A DNA stretch of 64,000 nt from an uncultured Chlorobiales bacterium (GTDB lineage Bacteria > Bacteroidota > Chlorobiia > Chlorobiales > Chlorobiaceae): assembly GCA_903929135.1 (NCBI GenBank), contig CAIYTH010000048.1, positions 1 through 64,000 on the forward strand, in the 5' to 3' direction. Both the position numbers and the translations under genes were made by a program. Below the pieces are notes generated by a model. That model did not search any database. It was not told the DNA's origin and saw nothing but the letters and a program-made list of their open reading frames with translations. How positions within the stretch are numbered: the first letter of the stretch is position 1; the number at the start of each line of letters is the position of its first letter. This document shows positions 9,019-18,247 of the stretch, one piece after another.

Positions 9019-9711
9019 CTAAATGTCAATGAACTGCTTGACGATCGATTTGATTTCGAATTCGTACAACGATGCACCCCCATCGCCGAAGGGAGGAATC
9101 TGGCCGGTAAGCTCGAGCGAAACCATTCCGTGAACCCTGCTTCTGATAACCATGGCCAGGGTATGAACGATCAGGTCATCCTTGGTCATGGGAGGGCCCA
9201 CACAGCAATATTGCTCGAAAGCAGCCGCGTCCATGACAGGCATCGAATCGACATTGATCAGCCTGGCTGCCCGGAGCTCCCTGATGACACTCACCAGAGG
9301 ATTGAGAGAACGCATCAAGAACGGTTGCAGAATGTCCCCGGGAGGAGTATATCCGGGAGACCTGGGACCGAAGATCAGCATATAGCGTTCAGGGTATCGG
9401 AAAGCCCATTCCCGATAGGCCACACCGGTAGCCATGAACCGCTGAAGGAACTGGCTGACGCCGGGAAATGAGTCCCGGGCGCTTATCTGATAATCCCCGA
9501 AAGAGGAGTGGGCCTCGATGATCAGTGCCGTTATCAGGGCGTCGCGATGCGGAAAATAGCTGAAAAGCTCCTTTTCCGAAATGTTCAGCCCGTGGGCAAT
9601 CTCCTGAAGGGAGAGTGCGGTGATGCCCGATGCGGCGATCTGCCGCCATGCGGCCTCCTTGATCTCCTGCTGAAGGCTCTTTACCTGTCGTGTAGTGGAA
9701 GAACTCACCAT
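9019..9711 (-). CDS. TetR-family transcriptional regulator
   Basis: 230 residues. The N-terminal helix-turn-helix is plain: EAAWRQIAASGITALSLQ, then EIAHGLNISEKELFSYFPHRDALI (about residues 17-62), the standard TetR DNA-binding unit. The ligand domain (about 90-215) resembles the WHG-type TetR C-terminal domain, with YREWAFRYPERYMLIFG. It probably represses itself or nearby genes in response to a small molecule; the ligand is unknown. An inverted repeat lies just upstream of its start. It is downstream of moaA on the opposite strand, and the adjacent MOSC gene is the nearest candidate target. Confidence 0.88.
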   Translation of the reverse strand: MVSSSTTRQVKSLQQEIKEAAWRQIAASGITALSLQEIAHGLNISEKELFSYFPHRDALITALIIEAHSSFGDYQISARDSFPGVSQFLQRFMATGVAYREWAFRYPERYMLIFGPRSPGYTPPGDILQPFLMRSLNPLVSVIRELRAARLINVDSMPVMDAAAFEQYCCVGPPMTKDDLIVHTLAMVIRSRVHGMVSLELTGQIPPFGDGGASLYEFEIKSIVKQFIDI

Positions 9712-9727
9712 GGCTATTCATGATTTA

Positions 9728-9740
9728 AGCTTATAAAGCT
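9728..9740. promoter_or_regulatory. Candidate TetR operator
   Basis: AGCTT-ATA-AAGCT is a perfect inverted repeat in an AT-rich stretch 17-29 bp upstream of the TetR start codon, a usual place for an autoregulatory operator. It is short, so chance is possible. Confidence 0.3.
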
Positions 9741-9960
9741 CATATATAAAGAGTATACGAAACAAAGCAATAACAATAAAAATTTATATGCAAACATATC
9801 CGGCAATGAAGCACCCTCCATACTGACAGGACAATCATCAGCAGAACAGGAGAACCTGTGCATGGAGAAACATTTCGGAAGAGTTGAGCGTCAGGATCCT
9901 TCTGCGGATCCTGCTCCAGCGGAGGAGACCGCCACGGAAAAATGTCGACAGGCGTATCGG

Positions 9961-10413
9961 TCAGACGGAACGAGTTGCCTGCACCAGGCTGATTTCCGTT
10001 CCGGATATGACCTGGCCCCCGGAGAGCACCTTGCAGAAAATACCCTCCCGTGGCATGATACAGTCTCCGGTAGCCGTTTTGATGGGGCATCCTCCATTAT
10101 GGCAGGCCTTGCCGACCTGGGTCACTTCGAGGATCACGACCTCGCCGATCTTCAGGCAGTCTCCGCAGCAAAGGCCAGGAAGTTCTATACCTCTTGTGAC
10201 CAGGTTTTCACCGAACATGCCGTATCGGAGTTCCGGCATCTTCTCGCGAACCAGATCTATGCTTTCGCCCGCAAGGAGTGAGACCTGGCGGTGCCACGCC
10301 CCTGCATGGGCATCACCCTCAAACCCCCAGTCCGTTTTCAGGAGGGCCGCACGGACAGGATTTTTGACAGTCCCTTTTTCTGTGCTGGTGCAGACAGCTT
10401 CGATTACTCCCAT
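9961..10413 (-). CDS. MOSC domain protein
   Basis: 150 residues, essentially one MOSC domain. Support: the N-terminal strand ending in TEKGTVKNPV, the GDAHAGAWHRQVSLLAGESI segment, GMFGENLVTRGI, and the cysteine-bearing motif VGKACHNGGCPI. MOSC domains bind molybdenum cofactor or handle its sulfur ligand. Small MOSC proteins of this type are often fused to, or sit near, MoaB/MogA. Its position 1.1 kb from the molybdenum-cofactor operon fits that role. The GTG/ATG N-terminus is short and standard. Confidence 0.85.
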   Translation of the reverse strand: MGVIEAVCTSTEKGTVKNPVRAALLKTDWGFEGDAHAGAWHRQVSLLAGESIDLVREKMPELRYGMFGENLVTRGIELPGLCCGDCLKIGEVVILEVTQVGKACHNGGCPIKTATGDCIMPREGIFCKVLSGGQVISGTEISLVQATRSV

Positions 10414-10649
10414 GACCCGAACCGGTTAGAACCTGCAAATGCAAGGCGATACTTTAAAAACAAAATAAGAAATCCGGCAAATTTACAGTACTCATCATCT
10501 TTTTCGTTTTCAGAACGGCACCTGACGAACAGGGAGAAGCATGCCGGAGCAGTTCCTCAATAACGCCCCTCCCGACGATCCCTGTGCCCGGCACCCCCGG
10601 TTCAGCTTTCATGCGCCACCGCTCTTCAGCAGATCCGGAATGATTGATT

Positions 10650-11336
10650 TCAATGGTCACGGCCATTTGACAGGGTTGTGCGTCTGCGCTGGATGAGCCA
10701 CTCGACAACGATGATGTTAGGAACCCAAGACAGCCACATGACCACCCTGTAAGCTTCAAGAAAAAGATGGTCAAAATGCCCCCCATACGAACTCCCGAGC
10801 CGGGGAATGAGCATCACGATCAGGATGGCGAGCCAGAGGCGCAGGGTAACAGCCGCGAACGTCAACGCAAAATTGCGCATCATCCATTCTCGATGCACAG
10901 CGACCCGCCCTTCCCTGATATTCGAAAAACCCCGCCATCCTGTCCAGAGCCAGAGGATCCCGAGGAAAATCAGGCCAAACTCGCCTGACAATCCCGAAAT
11001 CATCCCCGGGGCGATAATGAAGGCTGAAATGCCTCCGAAAAGTATTCCGACGAGGTAGAGGCGCCCGGCAAATCGATGGAGCCCGGGAAATCCAAGGCGT
11101 ATCCGGTCAAGGAAAAGAAAAGGACCGATCAGGAGCAGAAGACTCCCTGTAAATGCATGGACAAAAAGCGAGATCAACCGGAATGAAGATTCGCTGGCAA
11201 AGCGTGCCGTGGCGTTGTTGAAATGCCTCGGATCGAAGGTCATGTAGGGCGACAACGCCACCGCGGCAATAACGAGGCATAGCGCCGCCATGCCACCCCA
11301 GGCAAGGTGGTTCCGAGGCGAACTGTTCGATTTCAT
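10650..11336 (-). CDS. DUF2306-like integral membrane protein
   Basis: 228 residues from the ATG at 11336, chosen because the longer frame to 11531 runs into the neighbouring gene. About six or seven hydrophobic segments are visible (for example ALCLVIAAVAL, LFVHAFTGSLLLLIGPFLFL, LYLVGILFGGISAFIIAPG). The pattern of paired His/Arg around LHRFAGRLYL and VHREWMMRNFALTFAAVTLR is typical of DUF2306 proteins, which may bind haem. No function is established. It lies 34 bp downstream of the flavodoxin-fold gene on the same strand. Confidence 0.65.
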   Translation of the reverse strand: MKSNSSPRNHLAWGGMAALCLVIAAVALSPYMTFDPRHFNNATARFASESSFRLISLFVHAFTGSLLLLIGPFLFLDRIRLGFPGLHRFAGRLYLVGILFGGISAFIIAPGMISGLSGEFGLIFLGILWLWTGWRGFSNIREGRVAVHREWMMRNFALTFAAVTLRLWLAILIVMLIPRLGSSYGGHFDHLFLEAYRVVMWLSWVPNIIVVEWLIQRRRTTLSNGRDH

Positions 11337-11370
11337 GATGACAATCAGGATAGGGGTTGTGGGAGTATCG

Positions 11371-12675
11371 TCATGATACCTGCTGGTAGGGGCGATCGAA
11401 AAGATGTTGCTCCGTTCCCATACGTCTTGCCCGCTTCTTCCATTGCCAGCCCCCGACCATCCGGTATATCCAGGCAGGCGCAAAAGGTCTGGAAAGCTGC
11501 ATCCTCGCCTCTTCAGGAACGGAAAGGCCATGCCGGAGCGCCAATGCCACCTGGTCGAGGGCGTTCCTGAGCGGGATGGCTGGTCCGCTCAACTCATGCA
11601 GCGACCTACCCTTGACGAGTCCTTCCCCACCCCCGATCGAAATGGAGCCTTTCCAGTCAAATCCTGCATTTCGGGCAAACAGGGCACAGGCCGCAAGCGC
11701 GTTGAGATTATGCGAAGCCTCGATGAACCCGCAATTGGCGAGCGCCGCGAATGCCCCCCTCGACATCTTCGAACTCCGTTTCTTTGCGATCGAGCGCAAT
11801 GCGGAAAGAACAGGGTAAGGGAGACTGTCGATGTAGAGGGGAAAGGCCAGCACCGTCAGGTCGGCGCCATAGATCAGCTCCAGAGCCTCCTGCAATTGCG
11901 TGGCATCGGCCACTGCCTGGTAAAGCTGAATCGTCCTGGTTTCGACCCCCTGTTCGGCGAGACGTTCGAAAAGGTAGCCTCCAAGCGAAGCCGAAGTGCT
12001 TTTCCCCATCCGTGGACTTCCGACGAGAAGCACTGCCCGACGCACCTCCGCTCCGGTTTCGCCTGTAACCGTGAGCACCGGCAATTCGGACGCAGCCATG
12101 CGATCACTCTGTTCGATGCATGCAAGAAGCTGCTTCACTCCTGCAGCCATGACCTGCTCATCCTGTGTCCGGTAGAGAATGCCTGCTGACGCGGATTCGG
12201 CATAAAAATTGACCGAGTTGCGATAGACAAGATGCCGGAAAATGGCCTCGGCCGTCTCATCGTGCCCGTCGAGCCATCCGATCGTCATCAGGTCGGGATA
12301 GCGATGGTAGCGTTTACGGTGGTGCGTCTCTCCATGAACCGTGGTGAAAAACGGTGACACGTTCGGGATCAGTCGATCGTACATCCTTTTCAGTTCAGGG
12401 GAATAGACCCCGAATGTCAACGGCGTCAGGCTGATCACCATACCGCTGCCGACAAACTTACCCGTGAGCTCACGGCTGTCGTCGTCGATCATGCAGATAC
12501 CGGGAGTTTTCAACCAGCAGTTGAAACAGCCGGCACAGTTTGCGATGCGCCTCTCCCTGAGCACGACGCGTTCCACTTCATGGCCCCTTGACGCGAGCAG
12601 AGGGCCCAGAAGGGCGAAAAGGCGCTCACCCATCGGGTCACCGGCAGGAGAACCATCGAGAATCAACGTTTTCAT
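11371..12675 (-). CDS. Tandem flavodoxin-fold (NADPH-dependent FMN reductase-like) protein
   Basis: 434 residues with two flavodoxin-like folds. The first begins MKTLILDGSPAGDPMGERL and carries a cysteine cluster at Cys47, Cys50, Cys53 and Cys61 (ANCAGCFNC and PGIC), as in iron-sulfur flavoproteins and multimeric flavodoxin WrbA-like reductases. The second starts near residue 214 with RAVLLVGSPRMGKSTSASLGGYLFERL and keeps the ADLTVLAFPLYIDSLP flavin-loop motif but lacks the cysteines. The C-terminus is basic. An electron-transfer or quinone/flavin reductase role is likely; the substrate is unknown. It is followed by the DUF2306-like gene. Confidence 0.75.
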   Translation of the reverse strand: MKTLILDGSPAGDPMGERLFALLGPLLASRGHEVERVVLRERRIANCAGCFNCWLKTPGICMIDDDSRELTGKFVGSGMVISLTPLTFGVYSPELKRMYDRLIPNVSPFFTTVHGETHHRKRYHRYPDLMTIGWLDGHDETAEAIFRHLVYRNSVNFYAESASAGILYRTQDEQVMAAGVKQLLACIEQSDRMAASELPVLTVTGETGAEVRRAVLLVGSPRMGKSTSASLGGYLFERLAEQGVETRTIQLYQAVADATQLQEALELIYGADLTVLAFPLYIDSLPYPVLSALRSIAKKRSSKMSRGAFAALANCGFIEASHNLNALAACALFARNAGFDWKGSISIGGGEGLVKGRSLHELSGPAIPLRNALDQVALALRHGLSVPEEARMQLSRPFAPAWIYRMVGGWQWKKRARRMGTEQHLFDRPYQQVS

Positions 12676-12711
12676 GAGCTTGTGCGGAGACTGATGTTGA
12701 GCGTTGCCGCA

Positions 12712-13179
12712 TTACAGATACTTGAGATGAACATCGAGATCGACCTCTGCGCGATCGAGCTGGAAGCTGGCGTCTTCGAACGATGGAGGTCCGAATTTCG
12801 ACCTGGGATTGTTGGAGGCGCCAACCCCCTCTTTGGGTATGCCGATGAAGTTCGAATCCAGCTTTCCGTTTCGATTCTCGTCATGCATGACGGAGACCGC
12901 ATAGGTCCCGTAGGGCACATTCTCGAACACATAGACATGCGCCTCCCCCTCCGAGGAGATCCCCCCCTTCAGAAAAGCCTTCTCAACCTTGCCGGGAAAA
13001 CCCTTCTTCTGATTGAACAGGGCTATGCCGAGATCGCCATCATGACTGCGCAGATCGAAAACCCTGATCCTGATGCAGCCTGTCCTGATGCAATCGGACT
13101 GGGGCGAAGGAGTATCAGCTGCGAGCCGTCCGCTGACGATGGCGAGTGAAAGCAGCAGCAGGGTGATGAACTTTTTCAT
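12712..13179 (-). CDS. Secreted DUF2141 protein
   Basis: 155 residues from the ATG at 13179, chosen because a clean signal peptide follows (MKKFITLLLLSLAIVSGRLA, cleavage after about residue 21). The mature part matches DUF2141, a small periplasmic beta-sandwich: IRVFDLRSHDGDLGIALFNQ, then VPYGTYAVSVMHDENRNGKLD, FIGIPKEGVGASNN and a final DLDVHL. Function is unknown. It ends 36 bp upstream of the flavodoxin-fold gene. Confidence 0.8.
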   Translation of the reverse strand: MKKFITLLLLSLAIVSGRLAADTPSPQSDCIRTGCIRIRVFDLRSHDGDLGIALFNQKKGFPGKVEKAFLKGGISSEGEAHVYVFENVPYGTYAVSVMHDENRNGKLDSNFIGIPKEGVGASNNPRSKFGPPSFEDASFQLDRAEVDLDVHLKYL

Positions 13180-13386
13180 GATCGGATGAACGTTATGGGT
13201 TTGAAGAGTGACTCGATCGACTCGATGGCAGACTGGTGCCATACTCGCATTGCCGCTGAGTGGAGCATGACCGACCAGCCCGTTCATCCGTCGGGAGGAT
13301 GAACGGCAGATCGCATCCTGAGCGGTTTGCTTTATAATAAAGGTAGGATTTACGGCTGAAGAAGTGATTGACAAATATCACATTCG

Positions 13387-14001
13387 TCATCGCCGGCCGA
13401 TACATTGCCTGATACGGCTCAGGCTCTCCCGCTCCATGCCGAGATATGAGGCCAGATGGTACAGGGGCACCCGGCTCAGGAGCTCCGGCTGCTCCCGCAT
13501 CATATGGAGATAGCGCTCTTTTCCGCTCATGAAGAGGAGTTTCTCGAGACGCCCGGACACCTTGGCTAAACTTTCCTGTGTCAGCAGACGGCCGAGGCGC
13601 TCCCAGTTTTTCGATCGATTATAGGCACTGATCAGCACGTCATGGCTGAAGGTGACGACCGTGGCATCTTCGAGCGCCTGTATGGAATTCCTGGCCGGAT
13701 TGTGGCCGAAAAAGCTGTCGGGATCGACGATGAATTCGTTTTCCAGGAAAAAGATGACGTTGATCTCCTTGCCTTCAGACTGGCAGAACATCCTGAAGGC
13801 GCCCGACAGGACAAACGACATCTCACGGCAGAAATGCCCCGCCTCAAGCAGGAACTCATCCTTCCGAATCGTTCTCTCAGCCAGAAAAGGCCTGAAATAT
13901 TCGATGTCCTCTTCTGTCAGGAAATCATAGTTGCTCTCCATCCATGATTTCAGCTGTAAGATGCCAACCATATCACGCAAGGCTTCATGAGGATTTTCCA
14001 T
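13387..14001 (-). CDS. Crp/Fnr-family transcriptional regulator
   Basis: About 204 residues from the ATG at 14001. ATG codons at 13971 and 13944 are alternatives, and no start has a strong ribosome-binding site. A cyclic-nucleotide-binding-type beta-barrel is visible (RTIRKDEFLLEAGHFCREMS, then FVLSGAFRMFCQSEGKEINV, FFLENEFIVDPDSF), followed by a long helix and a C-terminal helix-turn-helix (PLYHLASYLGMERESLSRIR). It lacks the four N-terminal cysteines of Fnr. This short type, common in Bacteroidetes and Chlorobi, often responds to redox or nitrosative stress. It ends about 200 bp upstream of the DUF2141 gene. Confidence 0.82.
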   Translation of the reverse strand: MENPHEALRDMVGILQLKSWMESNYDFLTEEDIEYFRPFLAERTIRKDEFLLEAGHFCREMSFVLSGAFRMFCQSEGKEINVIFFLENEFIVDPDSFFGHNPARNSIQALEDATVVTFSHDVLISAYNRSKNWERLGRLLTQESLAKVSGRLEKLLFMSGKERYLHMMREQPELLSRVPLYHLASYLGMERESLSRIRQCIGRR

Positions 14002-14164
14002 GGGAAATCGGGCACATCGACCGCCCGGATGCGGTGGGGACGCATAACCCGACAGGTGCCCATGGTCGGGCAATGCGAAGTACAAGCCCGGCCAGTATCA
14101 CGAATTTATAGACAAAAAACACAATAAACCACAAGAAATCGATAGAGACACCGTGACCGGCAAA

Positions 14165-15469
14165 TCAGGATTCGGTGTGGCTGATGACCTCTTCGTCCGG
14201 GTTCAGGTTCGTCGACCGGGTTCGTACGCCGGTCATGATGGCAAGGCCGAGACCGAAAAAGAGTAGCAGGGATGCAAGCGCCGCTTTCTGGCTGCCCGCC
14301 TGGGAAGAGACGAGACCGAATACCATGGGCCCCACGATCGCCGAGGCTTTGCCGAAGGTGCCGTCATAGAATCCGAAGAATTCGGTGATATGCTCCTTCG
14401 GGGTGAGTCGTGCCATGAGGGAGCGCGAAGCTGCCTGGGAGGAGCCCATGGACATGCCTGCCAGAAGCCCGGTCATGTAGAAAAGGGACTTGCCCTCGGA
14501 CAGGATCGCCATGAAGATGACCACGAACCAGATGATCAGGGTCATGACGATGGTGCGCTTCGGCCCTATCCGGTCGGTCACGAAGCCGAACACCACCGAG
14601 CCGAGAATGGCCGTGGTCTGGACGGTCATGAAGAACACGATCAGTTCCCCTGTCGTAAACCCGAGGGTGTTCTGGGCGTAGATGGATGAGAATGCGATGA
14701 CCGTCAGGATGGCGTCGTTGTAGAAAAAAAATGCAAGCAGGAAACGGGCAAGGTCGGGATAGCTCATGATATGCCTGACGGTATGGGCCACTTCACCGAT
14801 CGATCGGGAGACTGAAGTGAACACTCCTTCCCTGATCCGTGCAGTGTCTGCAGCCCGGGCTACACCTTTCGTGTCACGAAGGTTCAGGAACAGCGGCGCG
14901 GCGAAGAGGGCAAAGAAGAGTGCCACGAGCAGAAAGCTCAGATGGAGGTTGGGCATGTTTGCAACCGTGATGCCCTTCGAAAGCAGGGGCTTGACGAGCA
15001 ACAGGATGGCGAGTGCGCCGAGATAGCCCATGGCGAAGCCATAACCCGACACCCTGCCGATACTCCGTCTCGAGGTGATTTCCGGTAAATAGGCGTCGTA
15101 GAAAACCAGGCCCCCTTCGAAACCTATGTTCGCAAGGATGAAAAGGGCTGCAGCCGGAATTGCGTAACCGGGTCCCGTGAACGAAAGCAGGGCTGTCGAA
15201 ATGACCGATATGAGCGTGAAGATGAGCAGGAAGCGTTTTCTTCGTCCGGAATAGTCGGCCTGCGCACCGAGCACCGGGGAAATCAGGGCAACCAGCAGCA
15301 TGGAGATGCTGATGCAGGCGCCCCAGATGGCGTCCCCGGAGGGATCGCCGCCGCAGATGACGTTCTTGAAGAAAAGGGGAAAGGCGAACGTGACCATCAT
15401 AACGCTGAACGACGTATTGGCGAAGTCGAACAGCAGCCACGAGAAGATCCGGGTCTTGGGCGAGCTCAT
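14165..15469 (-). CDS. UMF1/Atg22-type major facilitator transporter
   Basis: 434 residues with about twelve hydrophobic segments. Family cues: the opening [20 protein letters not shown], the cytoplasmic loop [10 protein letters not shown] after helix 2, [22 protein letters not shown], and [28 protein letters not shown], all typical of the UMF1 branch. Many relatives lie beside unrelated biosynthetic genes and their substrates are unknown. The ATG start gives the usual short N-terminus. It ends upstream of the Crp/Fnr gene and starts 14 bp after purQ ends, possibly sharing its transcript. Confidence 0.85.
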   Translation of the reverse strand: MSSPKTRIFSWLLFDFANTSFSVMMVTFAFPLFFKNVICGGDPSGDAIWGACISISMLLVALISPVLGAQADYSGRRKRFLLIFTLISVISTALLSFTGPGYAIPAAALFILANIGFEGGLVFYDAYLPEITSRRSIGRVSGYGFAMGYLGALAILLLVKPLLSKGITVANMPNLHLSFLLVALFFALFAAPLFLNLRDTKGVARAADTARIREGVFTSVSRSIGEVAHTVRHIMSYPDLARFLLAFFFYNDAILTVIAFSSIYAQNTLGFTTGELIVFFMTVQTTAILGSVVFGFVTDRIGPKRTIVMTLIIWFVVIFMAILSEGKSLFYMTGLLAGMSMGSSQAASRSLMARLTPKEHITEFFGFYDGTFGKASAIVGPMVFGLVSSQAGSQKAALASLLLFFGLGLAIMTGVRTRSTNLNPDEEVISHTES

Positions 15470-15482
15470 TGCAGAGAAGGGG

Positions 15483-16187
15483 TCAGGTGCCGGTCACATG
15501 CCGGAACATCGATTCGAAAAGCCTGCGCCCGTCCTCGGAACCGAGAAGCTTTTCGCTCGCCCTTTCCGGGTGCGGCATGAGGCCGAGAACGTTGCCGTTT
15601 CGGTTGACGATGCCGGCGATATTACCCAGCGAACCGTTGAAGTTGGCATCTTCGGTTGCGCGGCCCTCGGCGTCGGTGTACCTGAAGACGACCTGTCCAT
15701 GCTCCTCGAGGCTCTCGATGGTCTCGGGAGAGGCGATGTAATTACCTTCACCATGGGCTACGGGCATCCTGAGCACTTCGTCGTTTCGATAACCGTCGGT
15801 GAAGAGCGTGCCGTTATTTGCCACCTTGATGGTGGCCTCCCTGCAGATGAACTTCTTGCCGGTGTTGCGGATGAGAGCACCTTCAAGAAGGCCGCTTTCG
15901 ACGAGGACCTGGAACCCGTTGCAGATGCCGAGCACCGGACGTCCCTTTCGGGCGAACTCGATGACTTCGCGCATGATTGGCGAGAATCTGGCTATGGAAC
16001 CGCATCTGAGGTAGTCGCCGAAGGAGAATCCGCCGGGCAGAATAATGGCGTCGCTGCCCTGCAGGTCGTGGTCGTTGTGCCAGAGCATGACCGGCCTGAC
16101 GCCGGGAAACGAAGCGACGGCATATTCGGTATCATGGTCGCAGTTCGAGCCGGGAAAGACCACGATGCCAACGGTTACATCAGCCAT
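15483..16187 (-). CDS. purQ: Phosphoribosylformylglycinamidine synthase, glutaminase subunit PurQ
   Basis: 234 residues, a class I glutamine amidotransferase. PurQ supplies ammonia from glutamine to PurL in the fourth step of purine synthesis. The nucleophile elbow is [11 protein letters not shown] (Cys in GICNG), and the His/Glu pair lies in [29 protein letters not shown] is the PurQ-specific oxyanion region. It starts 14 bp after purS; purL is not in the window. Confidence 0.96.
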   Translation of the reverse strand: MADVTVGIVVFPGSNCDHDTEYAVASFPGVRPVMLWHNDHDLQGSDAIILPGGFSFGDYLRCGSIARFSPIMREVIEFARKGRPVLGICNGFQVLVESGLLEGALIRNTGKKFICREATIKVANNGTLFTDGYRNDEVLRMPVAHGEGNYIASPETIESLEEHGQVVFRYTDAEGRATEDANFNGSLGNIAGIVNRNGNVLGLMPHPERASEKLLGSEDGRRLFESMFRHVTGT

Positions 16188-16201
16188 AGCAGTTGCGGGG
16201 T

Positions 16202-16456
16202 TTAATTGACGGGTTCAAGTTCGAAGGTGAAGTCTTCCATGACCGGGTTGGAGAGGAGCTTCTGGCAGATTTCGGTACAGACCCTGCCTGCATCGTCGGC
16301 CGAGCTCTCATTGATGGTCGCCTCCATATATTTTCCGATCCTGACCGATTCAACACTTGAGTAGCCGAGGTTGGCGAGGGCATGCTGTGCCGCTTTCCCC
16401 TGGACGTCGAGGATTGAAGGACGCAGGGTCACCCTGATCTTTGCCTTGTAAGCCAT
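16202..16456 (-). CDS. purS: Phosphoribosylformylglycinamidine synthase subunit PurS
   Basis: 84 residues, the normal PurS size. PurS bridges PurL and PurQ in the three-subunit synthase. Typical sequence: KIRVTLRPSILDVQGKAAQH, then LGYSSVESVRIGKYMEA and a C-terminal MCQKLLSNPVMEDF-like helix (here ICQKLLSNPVMEDF). It lies directly upstream of purQ. Confidence 0.95.
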   Translation of the reverse strand: MAYKAKIRVTLRPSILDVQGKAAQHALANLGYSSVESVRIGKYMEATINESSADDAGRVCTEICQKLLSNPVMEDFTFELEPVN

Positions 16457-16487
16457 AACTGGATTGTGTTGCGAGTTGAAAAGAGCC

Positions 16488-17288
16488 TCAGACCTGCCAC
16501 TGCCGGACGAGCATGGTCAGCGACCTGACGATTCCGAGCAGAATATACAATAACATGGCCACAAAAAAAGCCTTCGCCTGAAAGACCAGCACGCAGGAAA
16601 TGGCGATGACGTAGGCGGTCATCTGGAAAGGATATCGGCGGAACGAATCGAGGGTAGGTTTGGGAAGTGTGTCGTAGTTCACCTTGCTCACCATGAGGCC
16701 GGCAAGCAACACCGTCAGGAGGGCGAGCGCCTCGTGCAGGGCGCTGCCGGTCAGGAGAGGTTCAGCCTGCATCCAGAGGACGAATGAGGCGATCGTCATG
16801 GCCTGGGCCGGTGTCGGAAGACCAGAAAAAGACTCCTTGTGATACCCGATGAGGCTGATGTTGAACCTCGCGAGCCTCAGGCCGCTGCCTACCATGAGCA
16901 ATGAGCTGAGAATCAGTCCCTGCGGCATCCCCAGGCTCGAGAGCCCGAACTTGTAGACAAGGAAAGCGGGAGCCGCCCCGAACGAAACGAGGTCTGAGAG
17001 AGAGTCGAGTTCGACGCCGAATTCAGAGGCGCCGTTGGTGACCCTGGCCACGAAGCCGTCGAGCGTATCAAAGAGGGCGGCAAGAAAAATCAGCCAACCG
17101 GCGACCGCAAAGCTCCCTTCGCCGGCCATGACGATCGAGCCGTAGCCGGAGACCATGTTCATGACGGTGAATACCGAAGGAACGAACGATCTCGATACAG
17201 TCGGGAAACGGAACGATGGCCTGCTGTTTCCGTTTTCCAGAACGGGAGGATAGCGTTTCTCCCTCTTATTTTGTTCGACAATACCCAT
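16488..17288 (-). CDS. pssA: CDP-diacylglycerol-serine O-phosphatidyltransferase
   Basis: 266 residues from the ATG at 17288; a TTG at 17309 would add seven residues. The CDP-alcohol phosphotransferase signature DG-x2-AR-x8-G-x3-D-x3-D is present in LDGFVARVTNGASEFG followed by VELDSLSDLVSFG. About seven or eight membrane segments follow the basic N-terminus. The opening FVPSVFTVMNMVSGYGSIV is typical of the Bacillus-type PssA. It makes phosphatidylserine, the precursor of phosphatidylethanolamine; the decarboxylase gene is not in the window. Confidence 0.92.
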   Translation of the reverse strand: MGIVEQNKREKRYPPVLENGNSRPSFRFPTVSRSFVPSVFTVMNMVSGYGSIVMAGEGSFAVAGWLIFLAALFDTLDGFVARVTNGASEFGVELDSLSDLVSFGAAPAFLVYKFGLSSLGMPQGLILSSLLMVGSGLRLARFNISLIGYHKESFSGLPTPAQAMTIASFVLWMQAEPLLTGSALHEALALLTVLLAGLMVSKVNYDTLPKPTLDSFRRYPFQMTAYVIAISCVLVFQAKAFFVAMLLYILLGIVRSLTMLVRQWQV

Positions 17289-17391
17289 AAATATTTCTAC
17301 AAAGGACAACGAGTGATTGCGTCGGACAGTTTCGGCCTTAAAAATAAGGCATTCGCATCAACTTTTAAAGAAAAGAGTTCGGCAACGAACC

Positions 17392-18225
17392 TCAGTAGCT
17401 CTCGTCGATGGATGGAAAGCTGTTCGACCGGACATCCTCGACATACTCCCGCACGGCTCCCTCGATCATCGATGCGAGATTGGCATATCGCCGGACGAAG
17501 CGTGGATGGAACTCCGTGGTGAGGCCGAGCATGTCGTTGATAACCAGCACCTGGCCATCGCACTCGGGTCCTGCACCGATGCCGATGGTCGGAATCGTCA
17601 ACGATCGGCTCACCTCTCCTGCAAGCGCAGATGGAATCTTTTCGAGCACCACGGCAAAGGCTCCGGCCTCTTCGAGAATCTTCGCATCCTCCATGAGCTG
17701 GCGCGCTTCGGCGTCCTCCTGCGCCCGCACCTTGTAGCTGCCGTACTTGTATATCGACTGGGGCATGAGCCCGAGATGCCCCATCACCGGAATCCCGACG
17801 TCGGTGATGCGCTTGACCGCTTCGGCAATCACCTTGCCCCCCTCCAGCTTCAACGCATCGCATTCGTGCTCCTTCATGATCTTTCCGGCGTTGCGCAGGG
17901 CCTCTTCAGGCGAAAGCTGGTAACTCATGAAAGGCATGTCGACAACGATCATGGCCCGGCTCGATTCCGCCTGCACGCCACGGACAACCGCCCTGGCGTG
18001 GTAGATCATCTCCTCGATGGTGATGGGCAACGTGGTGTTGTGGCCTGCGAAGACGTTGCTTGCCGAATCGCCTACGAGGATAGCATCGACACCTGCGCGA
18101 TCAAGGATGCGCGCCATGGTGAAGTCATAGGCGGTAAGCATCGCAATCTTCTCCCCGTTCTGCTTCATGTCGAGCATGCGGCGGGTGGTGACATGGGGCA
18201 GTTTCTGAACGGTACCTGGTGACAT
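17392..18225 (-). CDS. panB: 3-methyl-2-oxobutanoate hydroxymethyltransferase PanB
   Basis: 277 residues, standard length. PanB adds a hydroxymethyl group from methylene-tetrahydrofolate to ketoisovalerate, the first committed step to pantothenate. Motifs: [39 protein letters not shown] (metal Asp in VGDS), [15 protein letters not shown], and [20 protein letters not shown]. It starts 22 bp after the end of the LipM-like gene on the same strand. Confidence 0.97.
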   Translation of the reverse strand: MSPGTVQKLPHVTTRRMLDMKQNGEKIAMLTAYDFTMARILDRAGVDAILVGDSASNVFAGHNTTLPITIEEMIYHARAVVRGVQAESSRAMIVVDMPFMSYQLSPEEALRNAGKIMKEHECDALKLEGGKVIAEAVKRITDVGIPVMGHLGLMPQSIYKYGSYKVRAQEDAEARQLMEDAKILEEAGAFAVVLEKIPSALAGEVSRSLTIPTIGIGAGPECDGQVLVINDMLGLTTEFHPRFVRRYANLASMIEGAVREYVEDVRSNSFPSIDESY

Positions 18226-18247
18226 GGCGGCTTATTGGGTTAACTGT

